Notes: generated by a model not told the origin, from the letters alone. Shown: positions 1 through 7,031, numbered from the stretch's first letter. The stretch: 12,099 nucleotides of DNA from Pseudobdellovibrio sp. (GCA_025449725.1 JANWIU010000030.1:1-12099); one strand, 5' to 3'. Numbers and translations are program-made.

Positions 1-1
1 C

Positions 2-898
2 CTGCAGATTTTCAAAATTAAATGGAAGGACCTGAAGCTGGATTTGAAAGACTCCTTAAAAGACTTCGAAGCAGAAAACAGTAAGCGTGTCTCAATCAGC
101 ATTCCCGCTGCCGGTTTTGCTGAAGCTTATGAACAGACGTTGCGATTCAAAGAAAGAATCAAAGACTACGGCACCGCTCGTGACATACCGTCAGAGGACG
201 GCACTTCCAGACTTTCAATTTTTTTTAAAAATGGCAGTTTGACCACAACCCAAGCCATAGAAGTTCTGGGATTACAAAAAACGTCCGTGCAGCAAAAAAC
301 CGGCCCGGCCATTTATTTAAAAGAATTGGTCTGGCGCGAATTCTATTATTCTATTTTAAGCCATCGGCCTGACGTAGAAAAAAATTCTTTCTTACCCCAA
401 TATAGAAACCTGGATTGGGATAACAACAAAGCCTGGTTCAGCCGCTGGTGTGAAGGCACAACGGGCTTTCCTATCGTCGATGCAGGCATGCGCCAGTTGA
501 ATCAAACGGGCTGGATGCACAAAGGCGTACGAATGATTGTTGCTTCATTCCTTGTAAATGATCTGCTCATTAACTGGCAATGGGGCGAAAACTATTTTAT
601 GAAAATGCTGTTAGACGGGGACTTAGCACCTAATAACGGTGGTTGGCAATGGGCGGCCTCAACAGGCTGTGACCCGCAACCGTACTTCCGCATTTTTAAT
701 CCGTGGCTGCAGGCAGAAAAATTTGATCCGGATGCAGATTATATCAAAAAATATATCCCGGAATTAATAAATGTTACGGCTAAAGAAATCCACAATCCGG
801 AAGGAAGAATTGCATTGAAAAGTTATCCTCGTCCGATTGTGAATCATGCGGCCCAGAAAATGAAATCTATCAATCTCTTTAAAAATTTAAAAAATTAG
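2..898 (+). CDS. phrB: Deoxyribodipyrimidine photolyase (class I CPD photolyase), 5'-truncated by window edge
   Basis: The enzyme splits UV-induced cyclobutane pyrimidine dimers in DNA using blue light and FAD. The frame is open to the left edge, so the N-terminal antenna (MTHF or deazaflavin) domain and the true start lie outside; the TTG at 44 is only an internal codon. The 298 visible residues are the helical FAD domain. Counting from base 2, EDGTSRLS (about 65-72) is the FAD phosphate-binding loop, TGFPIVDAGMRQL (154-166) and GWMHKGVRM follow, then DGDLAPNNGGWQWAAS (about 205-220). By spacing, the electron-transfer Trp triad of E. coli PhrB (W306, W359, W382) is intact as W139, W192 and W215. 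The Asn near FAD N5 (N378 in E. coli) is N211, which favours a photolyase over a plant-type cryptochrome. The gene overlaps the stop of the convergent glycine-rich gene by 4 bp, and no terminator is seen. Confidence 0.95.
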   Translation: MQIFKIKWKDLKLDLKDSLKDFEAENSKRVSISIPAAGFAEAYEQTLRFKERIKDYGTARDIPSEDGTSRLSIFFKNGSLTTTQAIEVLGLQKTSVQQKTGPAIYLKELVWREFYYSILSHRPDVEKNSFLPQYRNLDWDNNKAWFSRWCEGTTGFPIVDAGMRQLNQTGWMHKGVRMIVASFLVNDLLINWQWGENYFMKMLLDGDLAPNNGGWQWAASTGCDPQPYFRIFNPWLQAEKFDPDADYIKKYIPELINVTAKEIHNPEGRIALKSYPRPIVNHAAQKMKSINLFKNLKN

Positions 899-1920
899 TT
901 GAATAAATACAAGAGAACCCTGCCATTACTTCCGCTTGTGCCATTCGCACCTGCGGCTGCACCGGTAGCACCGTTTCCTGCACCACTGCGGTTTGGATCC
1001 GTTGAGTTGCCCGGAGTTGTACCGGATCCTGCTGTTTGAGTTCCGCTCACCGAGGAGTAGCTGGAACCGCCGCCACCGGCAGCTCCCGATGCACTTGCAT
1101 CTTCTGCGGCATTACCACCACCGCCACCATAATATCCGCCGCCGCCACCGCCGCCGCCTGGTCGACTATTATTTGATGTGCCGTCGCCGCCGACACCACC
1201 ACCGTAAGTTCCGCCGGCCCCTTTCGTTTCTACAATAGTGTTAGAGTCACGTCCGCCTATTCCGCCTTGCAATGATGATCCCGCCGTGGGCTGAATACCA
1301 GATGGCCCATTCTGTGGGAGTGTTCCTGCCGATCCACCGGTTATCGGTGTGCCGCCATTTCCTCTGGTGTTCGCCTGATAGTTGTCACCACCTGCAACTC
1401 CGGTAGTTCCGCCTCCGGCTCCGCCGTCACCAACAATTGAATTCTGCGCACCCGTCGAGTTATCACCGCCGCCACCACCGCCGCCGCCCGCAGCGATGAC
1501 TCTGACAGCCAATCCGGGGCTTGTTAGTACGCCGCTATAACCGCCGCCACCGCCGCCGGCCCCATCGCCGCCTCCGGTTCCGCCGCCACCGCCACCGCCA
1601 ACACGAACAGCATAGTCTGTTCCGGCAGTAACAGGAAATGTGGCATCAGAAAATCCACCGCCGCCACCGTCGCCGCCAGCTACGGCTCCGCCACCGCCAG
1701 AGCCGCCGCCAGCGCCCCATGCGACAACTCGCATAGATGTGCAGCCCGTAGGAATTGTGTAAATTTGATCGGAACCGGTGTAAGTAAAAATAACCGGGCC
1801 TTTAGCGCACATATTTTTCCAAAAAGAATAAGGAATGAATACCTGGGCATCAAGGCCCACGCCCAAAAGAATTGTCCAAATAGAAAGAGAAGAACTCAGA
1901 ATTCCAACCGTGGATTTCAT
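895..1920 (-). CDS. Exported glycine-rich protein (ALK/LTK-type or phage-tail-type glycine-rich domain)
   Basis: The protein has 341 residues from the ATG at 1920; a TTG directly before it (1923) is the other possible start. Residues 1-25 look like a signal peptide (hydrophobic stretch, then LDA before QVF), so it is probably exported. Residues 45-59 (FTYTGSDQIYTIPTG) and RVVAWGAGGG (64-73) form the beta-strand entry typical of glycine-rich domains. The rest is dominated by runs of 4-8 glycines with interspersed GGYSG, RVIAAGGGG, GGGYYGGGGG and GGGGSSY, ending in a short strand, GRVLLYLF. That order resembles glycine-rich domains of ALK/LTK receptors and of bacterial/phage surface proteins, whose glycines pack as polyglycine-II helices; this is by recall. 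Only two cysteines (38, 60) are seen in the N-terminal part. The gene is much richer in G+C than its neighbours because of GGN codons. Function is unknown; a surface or matrix protein is inferred. No Shine-Dalgarno is present, which fits the predicted leaderless transcript. Confidence 0.8.
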   Translation of the reverse strand: MKSTVGILSSSLSIWTILLGVGLDAQVFIPYSFWKNMCAKGPVIFTYTGSDQIYTIPTGCTSMRVVAWGAGGGSGGGGAVAGGDGGGGGFSDATFPVTAGTDYAVRVGGGGGGGTGGGDGAGGGGGGYSGVLTSPGLAVRVIAAGGGGGGGGDNSTGAQNSIVGDGGAGGGTTGVAGGDNYQANTRGNGGTPITGGSAGTLPQNGPSGIQPTAGSSLQGGIGGRDSNTIVETKGAGGTYGGGVGGDGTSNNSRPGGGGGGGGYYGGGGGNAAEDASASGAAGGGGSSYSSVSGTQTAGSGTTPGNSTDPNRSGAGNGATGAAAGANGTSGSNGRVLLYLFN

Positions 1921-1928
1921 CAAATTAA

Positions 1929-1957
1929 ATTATTAGGCTTTAGAAGAGTTCTGTCAA
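1929..1957 (-). promoter_or_regulatory. Predicted sigma70-type promoter of the glycine-rich gene
   Basis: Reading the minus strand, a perfect -35 TTGACA (1957-1952) is followed by a 17-bp spacer and AATAAT (1934-1929), 5 of 6 to the -10 consensus. A start site about 7 nt beyond the -10 falls at about 1922, only 2 nt before the ATG at 1920. Confidence 0.6.
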
Positions 1958-2000
1958 ATTTCGTCTCAGTTTCAGACTATAAACTCTCTGTGGTTTGATT

Positions 2001-2489
2001 TTACTTTTTAACGAGTGAGACTGCATAAGCAACGAACTGATAATCGGTTTTAGCTTCGGTTACTTTACTTGGGTCACCGCCTTCGTCTTTAACGAAGTGT
2101 TTGGTTTCTTCCAGTGTTAATTTTTCTTCTTTGATAACACCCTCAACCAAAACATTTTTCCCAACGATATTTTGCGGTACAAAAAAGCCATAATCTTTAA
2201 ATGTCACACGTAAATCATCAGATTTACTTTTGATCGTCATCCAGCAGCCTTTTTTCTTGCAGACTTTGTCGATCTTCGCTGTCAAAAGCACCGGTCCCGT
2301 AATTTGTTTGGCTTTAAATTTTTCAAGCGCTTCGTCAACGGTGATAGGAGCTTCCTTCAAAGTCAGCTCTGCCCCGAACTTTGTAGCTTTTGGATCAGCC
2401 TTAAGAGTGGGTTTTGTTGTGCTGCCCGGAAGCTGCGCCCAAGAAGTTAAAGATAAGGTCAGTATCAGAAGCATTGAAATTTTTTTCAT
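2001..2489 (-). CDS. Exported DUF4920-type protein
   Basis: This is a 162-residue protein with a clear signal peptide (MKK, then a hydrophobic core, then SWA before Q19), so a periplasmic or outer-surface location is expected. The mature part carries the signature I associate with DUF4920: VCKKKGCWM (C77 and C82, five apart), then RVTFKDYGFFVP (94-105), then a beta-rich tail. The predicted all-beta core (VLLTAKIDKVC, WMTIKS, RVTF, KNVLVEGVI) would suit a small OB-like barrel, with the two cysteines as a disulfide or metal site; both ideas are inference. Biochemical function is unknown to me. The ATG at 2489 has a GAGGG Shine-Dalgarno about 6 nt upstream. It lies 31 bp after the dioxygenase gene and is probably its co-transcribed last partner. 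No convincing terminator follows. Confidence 0.8.
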   Translation of the reverse strand: MKKISMLLILTLSLTSWAQLPGSTTKPTLKADPKATKFGAELTLKEAPITVDEALEKFKAKQITGPVLLTAKIDKVCKKKGCWMTIKSKSDDLRVTFKDYGFFVPQNIVGKNVLVEGVIKEEKLTLEETKHFVKDEGGDPSKVTEAKTDYQFVAYAVSLVKK

Positions 2490-2520
2490 ATTTTTCCCTC
2501 ATTAAAGTTATAATTAAAAT

Positions 2521-3246
2521 TCATTCTTTCGCCGGCGCTTGCTCAACTGCGGGCTGTGACCCCTCAAAATATTGGTAATCATTCAGTTCCATAGGAGCAC
2601 GGGCAATCAAGTTTCTGAGTCCGGTTGTATAGTAATTGGACCGGGCTAAAATAAAACTGTTAGTGCAGTAGCGAACCCCGCGAGTGACGGGTAAGACTTC
2701 ATGAACCCAAAAACAGTCAGCAGGCCAAATGACGGCGTCGCCGCGGCCTAAAGTTACTGAATGTAAGCCATTAAAAAAAACCAATTCGCCACCTTCGTAG
2801 TTGTCATTTAAATTTACGGTACAACTTGCAAAGGCCAAATGGTTCCAGTCCGTGTGAGGGTGAATTTTCGAACCGACTTTGTATTTCAACAATCGGTGCG
2901 AATGCGAATAATTCAAATTCTGCGTGTATACCGGTAAATTAAAGGCTTTAAACGAATCAAGGTACGGCACCCACTCTTTAATCATTTGTTTTGTTGCCTG
3001 GTGAATCAAATCAAAGTTGTCGCTTGGCGGAGTCAATTCAACGCACTCAAAACTGGATTTTTCAATGACTCCGGTAATCGCGTTTGTACTGTGTTCGTAA
3101 ACGGAATCGCCGGCTCTTTCTTCGGCTTCTTTTATTAAGCGGTTGCACTGTGCCTCTGATAACAGTCCGCGTTTTATGTAAATTAAATCTGTAAATTTAA
3201 GTTGAGGCTTAAACAAATTTGATATTTGGCGGATTAACTTTTTCAA
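2521..3246 (-). CDS. 2-oxoglutarate/Fe(II)-dependent dioxygenase (prolyl-4-hydroxylase-like family)
   Basis: Non-heme iron enzymes of this family hydroxylate a protein side chain or small molecule using 2-oxoglutarate and O2. The facial triad is visible: H131-T-D133 in KIHPHTDW and the distal H182 in FWVHEVLPVTRG. R192, ten residues after that His, is placed to bind the 2-oxoglutarate carboxylate, as in the PKHD/P4H group. GGELVFF (152-158) and GRGDAVIWP (167-175) are the usual double-stranded beta-helix strands. There is no signal peptide, so it is cytoplasmic. The substrate cannot be read from the sequence. The start is a TTG (3246-3244) sharing bases with the TGA of the upstream gene (TTGA), with no good Shine-Dalgarno and no in-frame ATG near it; translational coupling is likely. 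The tail after residue 228 is short, Pro/Ala-rich and probably disordered. Confidence 0.85.
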   Translation of the reverse strand: MKKLIRQISNLFKPQLKFTDLIYIKRGLLSEAQCNRLIKEAEERAGDSVYEHSTNAITGVIEKSSFECVELTPPSDNFDLIHQATKQMIKEWVPYLDSFKAFNLPVYTQNLNYSHSHRLLKYKVGSKIHPHTDWNHLAFASCTVNLNDNYEGGELVFFNGLHSVTLGRGDAVIWPADCFWVHEVLPVTRGVRYCTNSFILARSNYYTTGLRNLIARAPMELNDYQYFEGSQPAVEQAPAKE

Positions 3247-3980
3247 AATTCTAGCTTTCGTGAGAAGGGCTTGTAAGCGTAGATCACATCGGCATCCAGA
3301 TCTTTATATTTTCCATCGACTTTATTTTTTACGCCCACGCGCCCCGAAAATTTCCGCAGTTGAGACAGATCTGAATTAAACCAAACTCTGATAGGGCTTA
3401 TAAAGGCTGCTACCAAAATGTTATCAATATTCATTTTAAATGCATGGGTCTTTTCACCGTTTAATTCCGTTTCACCCAGATACGTGACTTTAAATTGATA
3501 AGTGTCAAGGCGGTCCCACACTAAAAAATTGACGACCAGGGTTTTATCTTTTTTTAATTTTTCAAAATTGGCTTTAATTACATCTTCGTAATTAGGCGGG
3601 CCCGTCAGCAAAGCGGGTTTTAAAAAATCTTTTTTAACCGGAGTCATTCTCCCGGCTCCGGTATATTCGATTTCTACTTTGTTTCCGGGAAATTTTAAGC
3701 GACCGGTTTCTCCTGTTTGCAACTGATTGATATCATAAGTGACAAGTTCATTCGTCTTCGAATTTACGACGCCGATTTCTTCAAGAACAATTTTGCCATT
3801 TTCTTTTGTTAGTGCAGTTGTCGTCTTTAAGTCCCCATTCAAACTTCGAGTAACATCAATTGTGAACAATGCCGGGCTATCCGGTTTGTCGATTTCCCGC
3901 ACGGTTGCGGTGTAATCTTGAGCCTCTGCAAATAAACCGAAGAAAGAACTAAAAAAAATTAACAGGAAAATATTTTTCAT
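3243..3980 (-). CDS. Exported protein of unknown function, possibly DUF3108-like
   Basis: The 245-residue protein starts with a signal peptide (MKN, a Phe/Leu-rich core, AEA before Q21), so a periplasmic or envelope location is predicted. The remainder is beta-strand-rich with few hydrophobic runs and no transmembrane segment. The C-terminal half (VNFLVWDRLDTYQFKV at about 149-164, YLGETEL, PIRVWFNSDLSQLRKFSG at about 196-213) resembles the DUF3108 pattern of a lipoprotein-like beta structure in which IRVWF precedes a reporter strand. That is recall and only suggestive. No catalytic motif is visible. It overlaps the next gene (dioxygenase) by 4 bp and heads the three-gene minus-strand set, divergent from the subtilase. 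AAGGG touches the ATG directly, too close for a normal Shine-Dalgarno. A weak TTGACC/CTCAAT pair with 17-bp spacing (4015-3987) would start transcription almost at the ATG. Confidence 0.7.
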   Translation of the reverse strand: MKNIFLLIFFSSFFGLFAEAQDYTATVREIDKPDSPALFTIDVTRSLNGDLKTTTALTKENGKIVLEEIGVVNSKTNELVTYDINQLQTGETGRLKFPGNKVEIEYTGAGRMTPVKKDFLKPALLTGPPNYEDVIKANFEKLKKDKTLVVNFLVWDRLDTYQFKVTYLGETELNGEKTHAFKMNIDNILVAAFISPIRVWFNSDLSQLRKFSGRVGVKNKVDGKYKDLDADVIYAYKPFSRKLEF

Positions 3981-4134
3981 CCCTTAATTGAGCCTTTTGC
4001 CGAGAGATTGGTCAACTCTTGGTAAAGCGACCACATGAAGAGGTTAAATTATGATTTTCGGAATGCGTTATTTTGCATTTTAAGTAGATACGGGACCTAA
4101 GCCGTGCTGAAATTTTGGTGTCATTAATTCATTC

Positions 4135-4149
4135 AAGGAGGGGGAATAA
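4135..4149 (+). promoter_or_regulatory. Strong ribosome binding site of the subtilase
   Basis: AAGGAGG (4135-4141), part of a longer AAGGAGGGGG run, lies 8 nt before the ATG at 4150 and fixes that start. It is the strongest Shine-Dalgarno in the left half of the window and suggests high expression. Confidence 0.75.
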
Positions 4150-6234
4150 ATGAAAACCGCCATGTCTATGGTAATTGCGTTGATTGCATCTTCAGCATTT
4201 GCCGGAACCGAAATCAAACTGAACTCTGGAACAATCTCAACTCAGAAAAAAGTAATTCAAATTACTGAATCTTTAAATTCATCTGAGTGGATTATCCAAT
4301 TTCAAAACCACATTACTGAAAGCACTAAAGCTGCGTTAAAAGACGCGGGTCTTACTGTTTACAACTACATCCCTGAAGATGCTTTAGTTGTTCGTGGAAC
4401 CAGCGCGCAATTACAGCGCTTAAGCCAGAATTCAGAAGTGCAAGCCATAGTTCCACTTCAGGCGTTCATGAAACTTTCTCCGACACTGGGACCGGTTAGT
4501 TCTGTCACAGCTGAAAAGCGCGAAACATTTTTAGTCAGTGTTTTTGACCAGGCTGAAAGATCCATCGTTGAAAACTCAGTTCGTGCCTTGAATAAGAATG
4601 TTCTTGTTCAAAAATCTGCAGGAAACAGCTTTGTTGTGACAACTGACCGTGGTCAGCTTTTATCCATTGCGGCGCTTTCAGGTGTTGAAAACATTCAAGC
4701 TGTTACTGAAATCGAATCGCTTCATGCAAAGTTGGGAGTTGAAATTCTTCCTTGGGTTGCCGGGGATTACTCTGATTTAACCGGTTATGAAACCGGAACA
4801 AAAGTAATGGGATTTGATGCGGCTTGGGCGATGGGCCTTACCGGCCAAAACCAAGTGGCTGCAATGGCAGATACCGGGCTTGATTCAGGTGACATCAACT
4901 CGATTCACCGTGATTTTTCCGGCGCAGTTAAATCAGGTTATGCTGTAGGAATGTTCGGTAAAACATGGGCTGATCCAATGGGCCATGGAACGCACGTAGC
5001 GGGTTCGGTGTTGGGCCGTGGAACAGCGTCAGGCGGTTTACTTAAAGGTGCTGCTTACTCTGCAAAAATGGTGGCGCAAGGTATGTGGTCTCCGATTTTA
5101 AATAATTTATCTGTTCCTTCTAATTTGGCGGGAATGTTTAATCAGGCCTACGACGACGGAGCACGCGTTCACACCAATTCATGGGGTGCGGCTGCAAACT
5201 TCGGAGCCTATGAAAAAATGGCTGCAACTGTCGATCAGGTTATGTTCGACAAAGAAGACATTTTGATTTTATTCGCAGCCGGTAACAGCGGCGTTGATAA
5301 AAACCGTGATGGTAAGATTGACCCGAATTCTGTTGGTACTCCGGGAACTGCAAAAAATGCTTTAACTGTTGGTGCGTCTGAGAATTTACTTTCTACCGGA
5401 GGTATTCAACGTAAGGTCAGCGAATTGAAACCGGCTCCTGAAAATTGGCCGGTGGCTCCTGTTGCTGACGACAAACTGTCTGATAACGTAAACGGTATTG
5501 CCGTTTTCAGTTCACGCGGTCCAACGAATGATGGTCGTTTGAAGCCAGACATCGTGGCACCTGGAACGAATATTTTATCAGTACGTGACCAACAGACCGG
5601 CGCTTCTGAGTTGTGGGGCGCGTACAATGCGGATTACACGTATTCTGGCGGTACTTCAATGGCGACTCCGCTAACTGCGGGTGCGGCCGTGGTTGCAAGA
5701 CAGTTCTTAATTGAGAAAAAGGGCATCGCGAAACCATCTGCTGCTTTAGTGAAAGCTTATTTGCTTCATACAGCTTCAGAAATGTTTCCGGGTCAGTTCG
5801 GTGAAATCGGCGCTTCTCGCGGTCAGGAGATTTTAACTCTTCGTCCAAATAATGACGAAGGTTATGGCCGTGTAAATGTTCAGGAAGTTGTTGCTAGCCC
5901 TAACTTTTTGTTCCTGGATCAGTCTTCAGCTGTTGCAACAGGAGAAACAAAAGTTTTCACATTCGATGTTCCGGCAGGAAAATTCGTTGCCAATATCGTT
6001 TGGACGGATGCTCCGGGGTCTACAAATGCCAGCAAGGCATTAGTTAATGACATCGACTTCGCTGTTCATTTGCCTAACGGCCGCGTTCTTGCGAACCATG
6101 ATTCGGTAAATAACCATTCATTTGTTCAAGAAGTAACGACAGCCGGTTCGGTGAGAATCTTGGTTAACGGTGTTAACGTACCAATGGGCAAAAACGGCAA
6201 ACAACCATTTGCCTTAGTTGTTTCAGTTCACTAA
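4150..6234 (+). CDS. Secreted S8 family serine peptidase (subtilase, KP-43-like) with C-terminal beta-sandwich
   Basis: This is a predicted secreted endopeptidase of 694 residues. A signal peptide (residues 1-18, SAFA before G19) is followed by two segments of propeptide (I9)-like pattern at about 46-110 and 126-192, then the catalytic domain from about 215. The triad is complete: D241 (AMADTGLDSG), H279 (GHGTHVAG) and S503 (GGTSMATP), with the oxyanion Asn N379 in FAAGNSG. DKNRDGKID (383-391) is a D-x-N-x-D-G-x-I-D calcium-loop pattern just after it. FSSRGPTNDGRLKPDIVAPG (453-472) is the usual pre-Ser block. The C-terminal part (about 590-694), with VWTDAPGST and LVNDIDFAVHLPNG, matches the jelly-roll domain of KP-43/kumamolisin-unlike alkaline subtilases. 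For a predatory or scavenging bacterium, extracellular protein degradation is a plausible role, but that is inference. The 169-bp divergent gap upstream has no convincing promoter on this strand. Downstream are a REP-like element and a strong terminator. Confidence 0.95.
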   Translation: MKTAMSMVIALIASSAFAGTEIKLNSGTISTQKKVIQITESLNSSEWIIQFQNHITESTKAALKDAGLTVYNYIPEDALVVRGTSAQLQRLSQNSEVQAIVPLQAFMKLSPTLGPVSSVTAEKRETFLVSVFDQAERSIVENSVRALNKNVLVQKSAGNSFVVTTDRGQLLSIAALSGVENIQAVTEIESLHAKLGVEILPWVAGDYSDLTGYETGTKVMGFDAAWAMGLTGQNQVAAMADTGLDSGDINSIHRDFSGAVKSGYAVGMFGKTWADPMGHGTHVAGSVLGRGTASGGLLKGAAYSAKMVAQGMWSPILNNLSVPSNLAGMFNQAYDDGARVHTNSWGAAANFGAYEKMAATVDQVMFDKEDILILFAAGNSGVDKNRDGKIDPNSVGTPGTAKNALTVGASENLLSTGGIQRKVSELKPAPENWPVAPVADDKLSDNVNGIAVFSSRGPTNDGRLKPDIVAPGTNILSVRDQQTGASELWGAYNADYTYSGGTSMATPLTAGAAVVARQFLIEKKGIAKPSAALVKAYLLHTASEMFPGQFGEIGASRGQEILTLRPNNDEGYGRVNVQEVVASPNFLFLDQSSAVATGETKVFTFDVPAGKFVANIVWTDAPGSTNASKALVNDIDFAVHLPNGRVLANHDSVNNHSFVQEVTTAGSVRILVNGVNVPMGKNGKQPFALVVSVH

Positions 6235-6243
6235 GAAAAGTAG

Positions 6244-6306
6244 CTGGCACTTTTTTTTCGTTAAAACGAATTAAGGGTGCAGGCCCCGAAAAAAGGTGCC
6301 AGGCAC
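6244..6306. repeat. REP-like palindromic element
   Basis: CTGGCAC followed by eight T and CG (6244-6260) is the near-exact inverted copy of CG, six A, G, GTGCCAG (6287-6302), about 16 paired bases with one gap. The right arm is itself part of a small palindrome, GTGCC-A-GGCAC (6296-6306). A degenerate direct copy, GGTGCAGGCCCC, sits between (6276-6287), and CGTTAAAACG (6259-6268) could form an inner hairpin. Nested palindromes in an intergenic gap are typical of REP/BIME elements mobilised by RAYT (TnpA-REP) proteins. It begins 9 bp after the subtilase stop, so it may also act in mRNA end stability. It is not needed as a terminator because a better one follows. Confidence 0.55.
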
Positions 6307-6343
6307 TACAAAGTTGGTGCGTCAAATGTTGCGTATTCGTTTT

Positions 6344-6384
6344 AAAGCCCTCTTTGTGAAGCTTTTACAAAGAGGGCTTTTTTT
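6344..6384 (+). terminator. Strong rho-independent terminator after the subtilase
   Basis: A 14-bp perfect stem, AAAGCCCTCTTTGT (6344-6357) with ACAAAGAGGGCTTT (6367-6380), closes a 9-nt loop and runs into seven T (6378-6384). It ends the subtilase transcript and insulates the cdnL promoter that begins 12 bp later. On the other strand only a 3-T tail follows, so it acts mainly in one direction. Confidence 0.92.
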
Positions 6385-6395
6385 ATGCAATAAAT

Positions 6396-6424
6396 TTGAT
6401 GGAGGGTGTCAAAAGTGTTATAAC
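6396..6424 (+). promoter_or_regulatory. Predicted sigma70-type promoter of cdnL
   Basis: TTGATG (6396-6401; 4 of 6 to the -35 consensus) and TATAAC (6419-6424; 5 of 6 to the -10) are separated by exactly 17 bp. The expected start near 6431 gives a leader of about 40 nt with an AAGGTGGGAG Shine-Dalgarno before the ATG at 6472. It sits directly downstream of the subtilase terminator. Confidence 0.5.
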
Positions 6425-6471
6425 ATCCGAGCTTAGTCGTCTGTCCTATGGGGTAGAGAAGGTGGGAGTGA

Positions 6472-6966
6472 ATGTCACAATTCAAGGTTGGAGATCATGC
6501 AGTTTATCCAGGTCACGGTGTGGGCCGGATAGCGTCGATCGAAACTAAAGAAATATTGGGCACCAATCACGAGTTTTATTCAGTTCAAATTCTTGAAACC
6601 GGAATGAAAATTATGATTCCGGCAGCTAATATCGTAAAAATAGGTTTGCGCCCTCTTATTTCAAAGGAAGAAGCCATTAAAGTGGTCGAAATCTTAAAAG
6701 AAAAAGATGTTAAAATTGATACGCAAACATGGAATCGCCGTTATCGCGATTACATGGAAAAAATCAAAACCGGCTCTGTTTTTGAAATTGCCGAGGTTTT
6801 GCGCGATTTATATGTTCTAAAAGTAGATAAAGAGCTGAGCTTCGGTGAAAAGAAGATGCTCGATACCGCTAAAAACTTACTTTTGAAAGAATTGAACCTA
6901 GCTCCAGAAGTTAAAGATATGGTGAATTCTGACCAAGAGATCAAAGCCATCTTCGGCGTGCAATAA
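6472..6966 (+). CDS. cdnL: CarD/CdnL family RNA polymerase-binding transcription factor
   Basis: CdnL/CarD proteins bind the beta subunit of RNA polymerase and stabilise open complexes at rRNA and other growth promoters. The 164 residues match the family length. Residues 1-62 are the Tudor-like RNAP-interaction domain (KVGDHAVYPGHGVGRI at 5-20, ILETGMKIMIP at 40-50). Residues 65-160 form the helical DNA-backbone-binding domain with TWNRRYRDYMEKIKTGS (86-102) and ELSFGEKKMLDTAKNLL. W87 matches the conserved Trp that wedges into the -10 upstream fork. The protein resembles Myxococcus CdnL closely in my memory, more than the longer CarD proper with its HMGA-like tail, which is absent. It has its own promoter and a terminator directly after it, with gltX-cysS following. 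It is essential in several relatives by established work, and probably here by inference. Confidence 0.93.
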   Translation: MSQFKVGDHAVYPGHGVGRIASIETKEILGTNHEFYSVQILETGMKIMIPAANIVKIGLRPLISKEEAIKVVEILKEKDVKIDTQTWNRRYRDYMEKIKTGSVFEIAEVLRDLYVLKVDKELSFGEKKMLDTAKNLLLKELNLAPEVKDMVNSDQEIKAIFGVQ

Positions 6967-7000
6967 GCCTTAAAAAAACCTCTAAAATATGCCAGTATCG

Positions 7001-7031
7001 AAAGCTCAGTCAAAAACTGAGCTTTTTTTTT
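7001..7031 (+). terminator. Rho-independent terminator (possible attenuator) between cdnL and gltX
   Basis: AAAGCTCAGT (7001-7010) pairs perfectly with ACTGAGCTTT (7016-7025) around a 5-nt CAAAA loop and runs into nine T (7023-7031). Only 33 bp remain before the gltX ATG, with no room for a full promoter. Either some transcripts read through, or the gltX promoter lies upstream and includes this hairpin. Confidence 0.88.

Noticed and set aside
44..46. TTG as the start of the photolyase gene
   Set aside because: The frame is open upstream to the window edge and the family needs an N-terminal antenna domain; the TTG is internal.
993..1238. 81-codon plus-strand ORF opposite the glycine-rich gene
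   Set aside because: It is rich in His and Arg only because it reads the complement of GGN codons; the shadow has no Shine-Dalgarno or domain.
5507..5848. 113-codon minus-strand ORF inside the subtilase gene
   Set aside because: It lies wholly inside a complete gene with all catalytic motifs, and its translation shows no recognisable domain.
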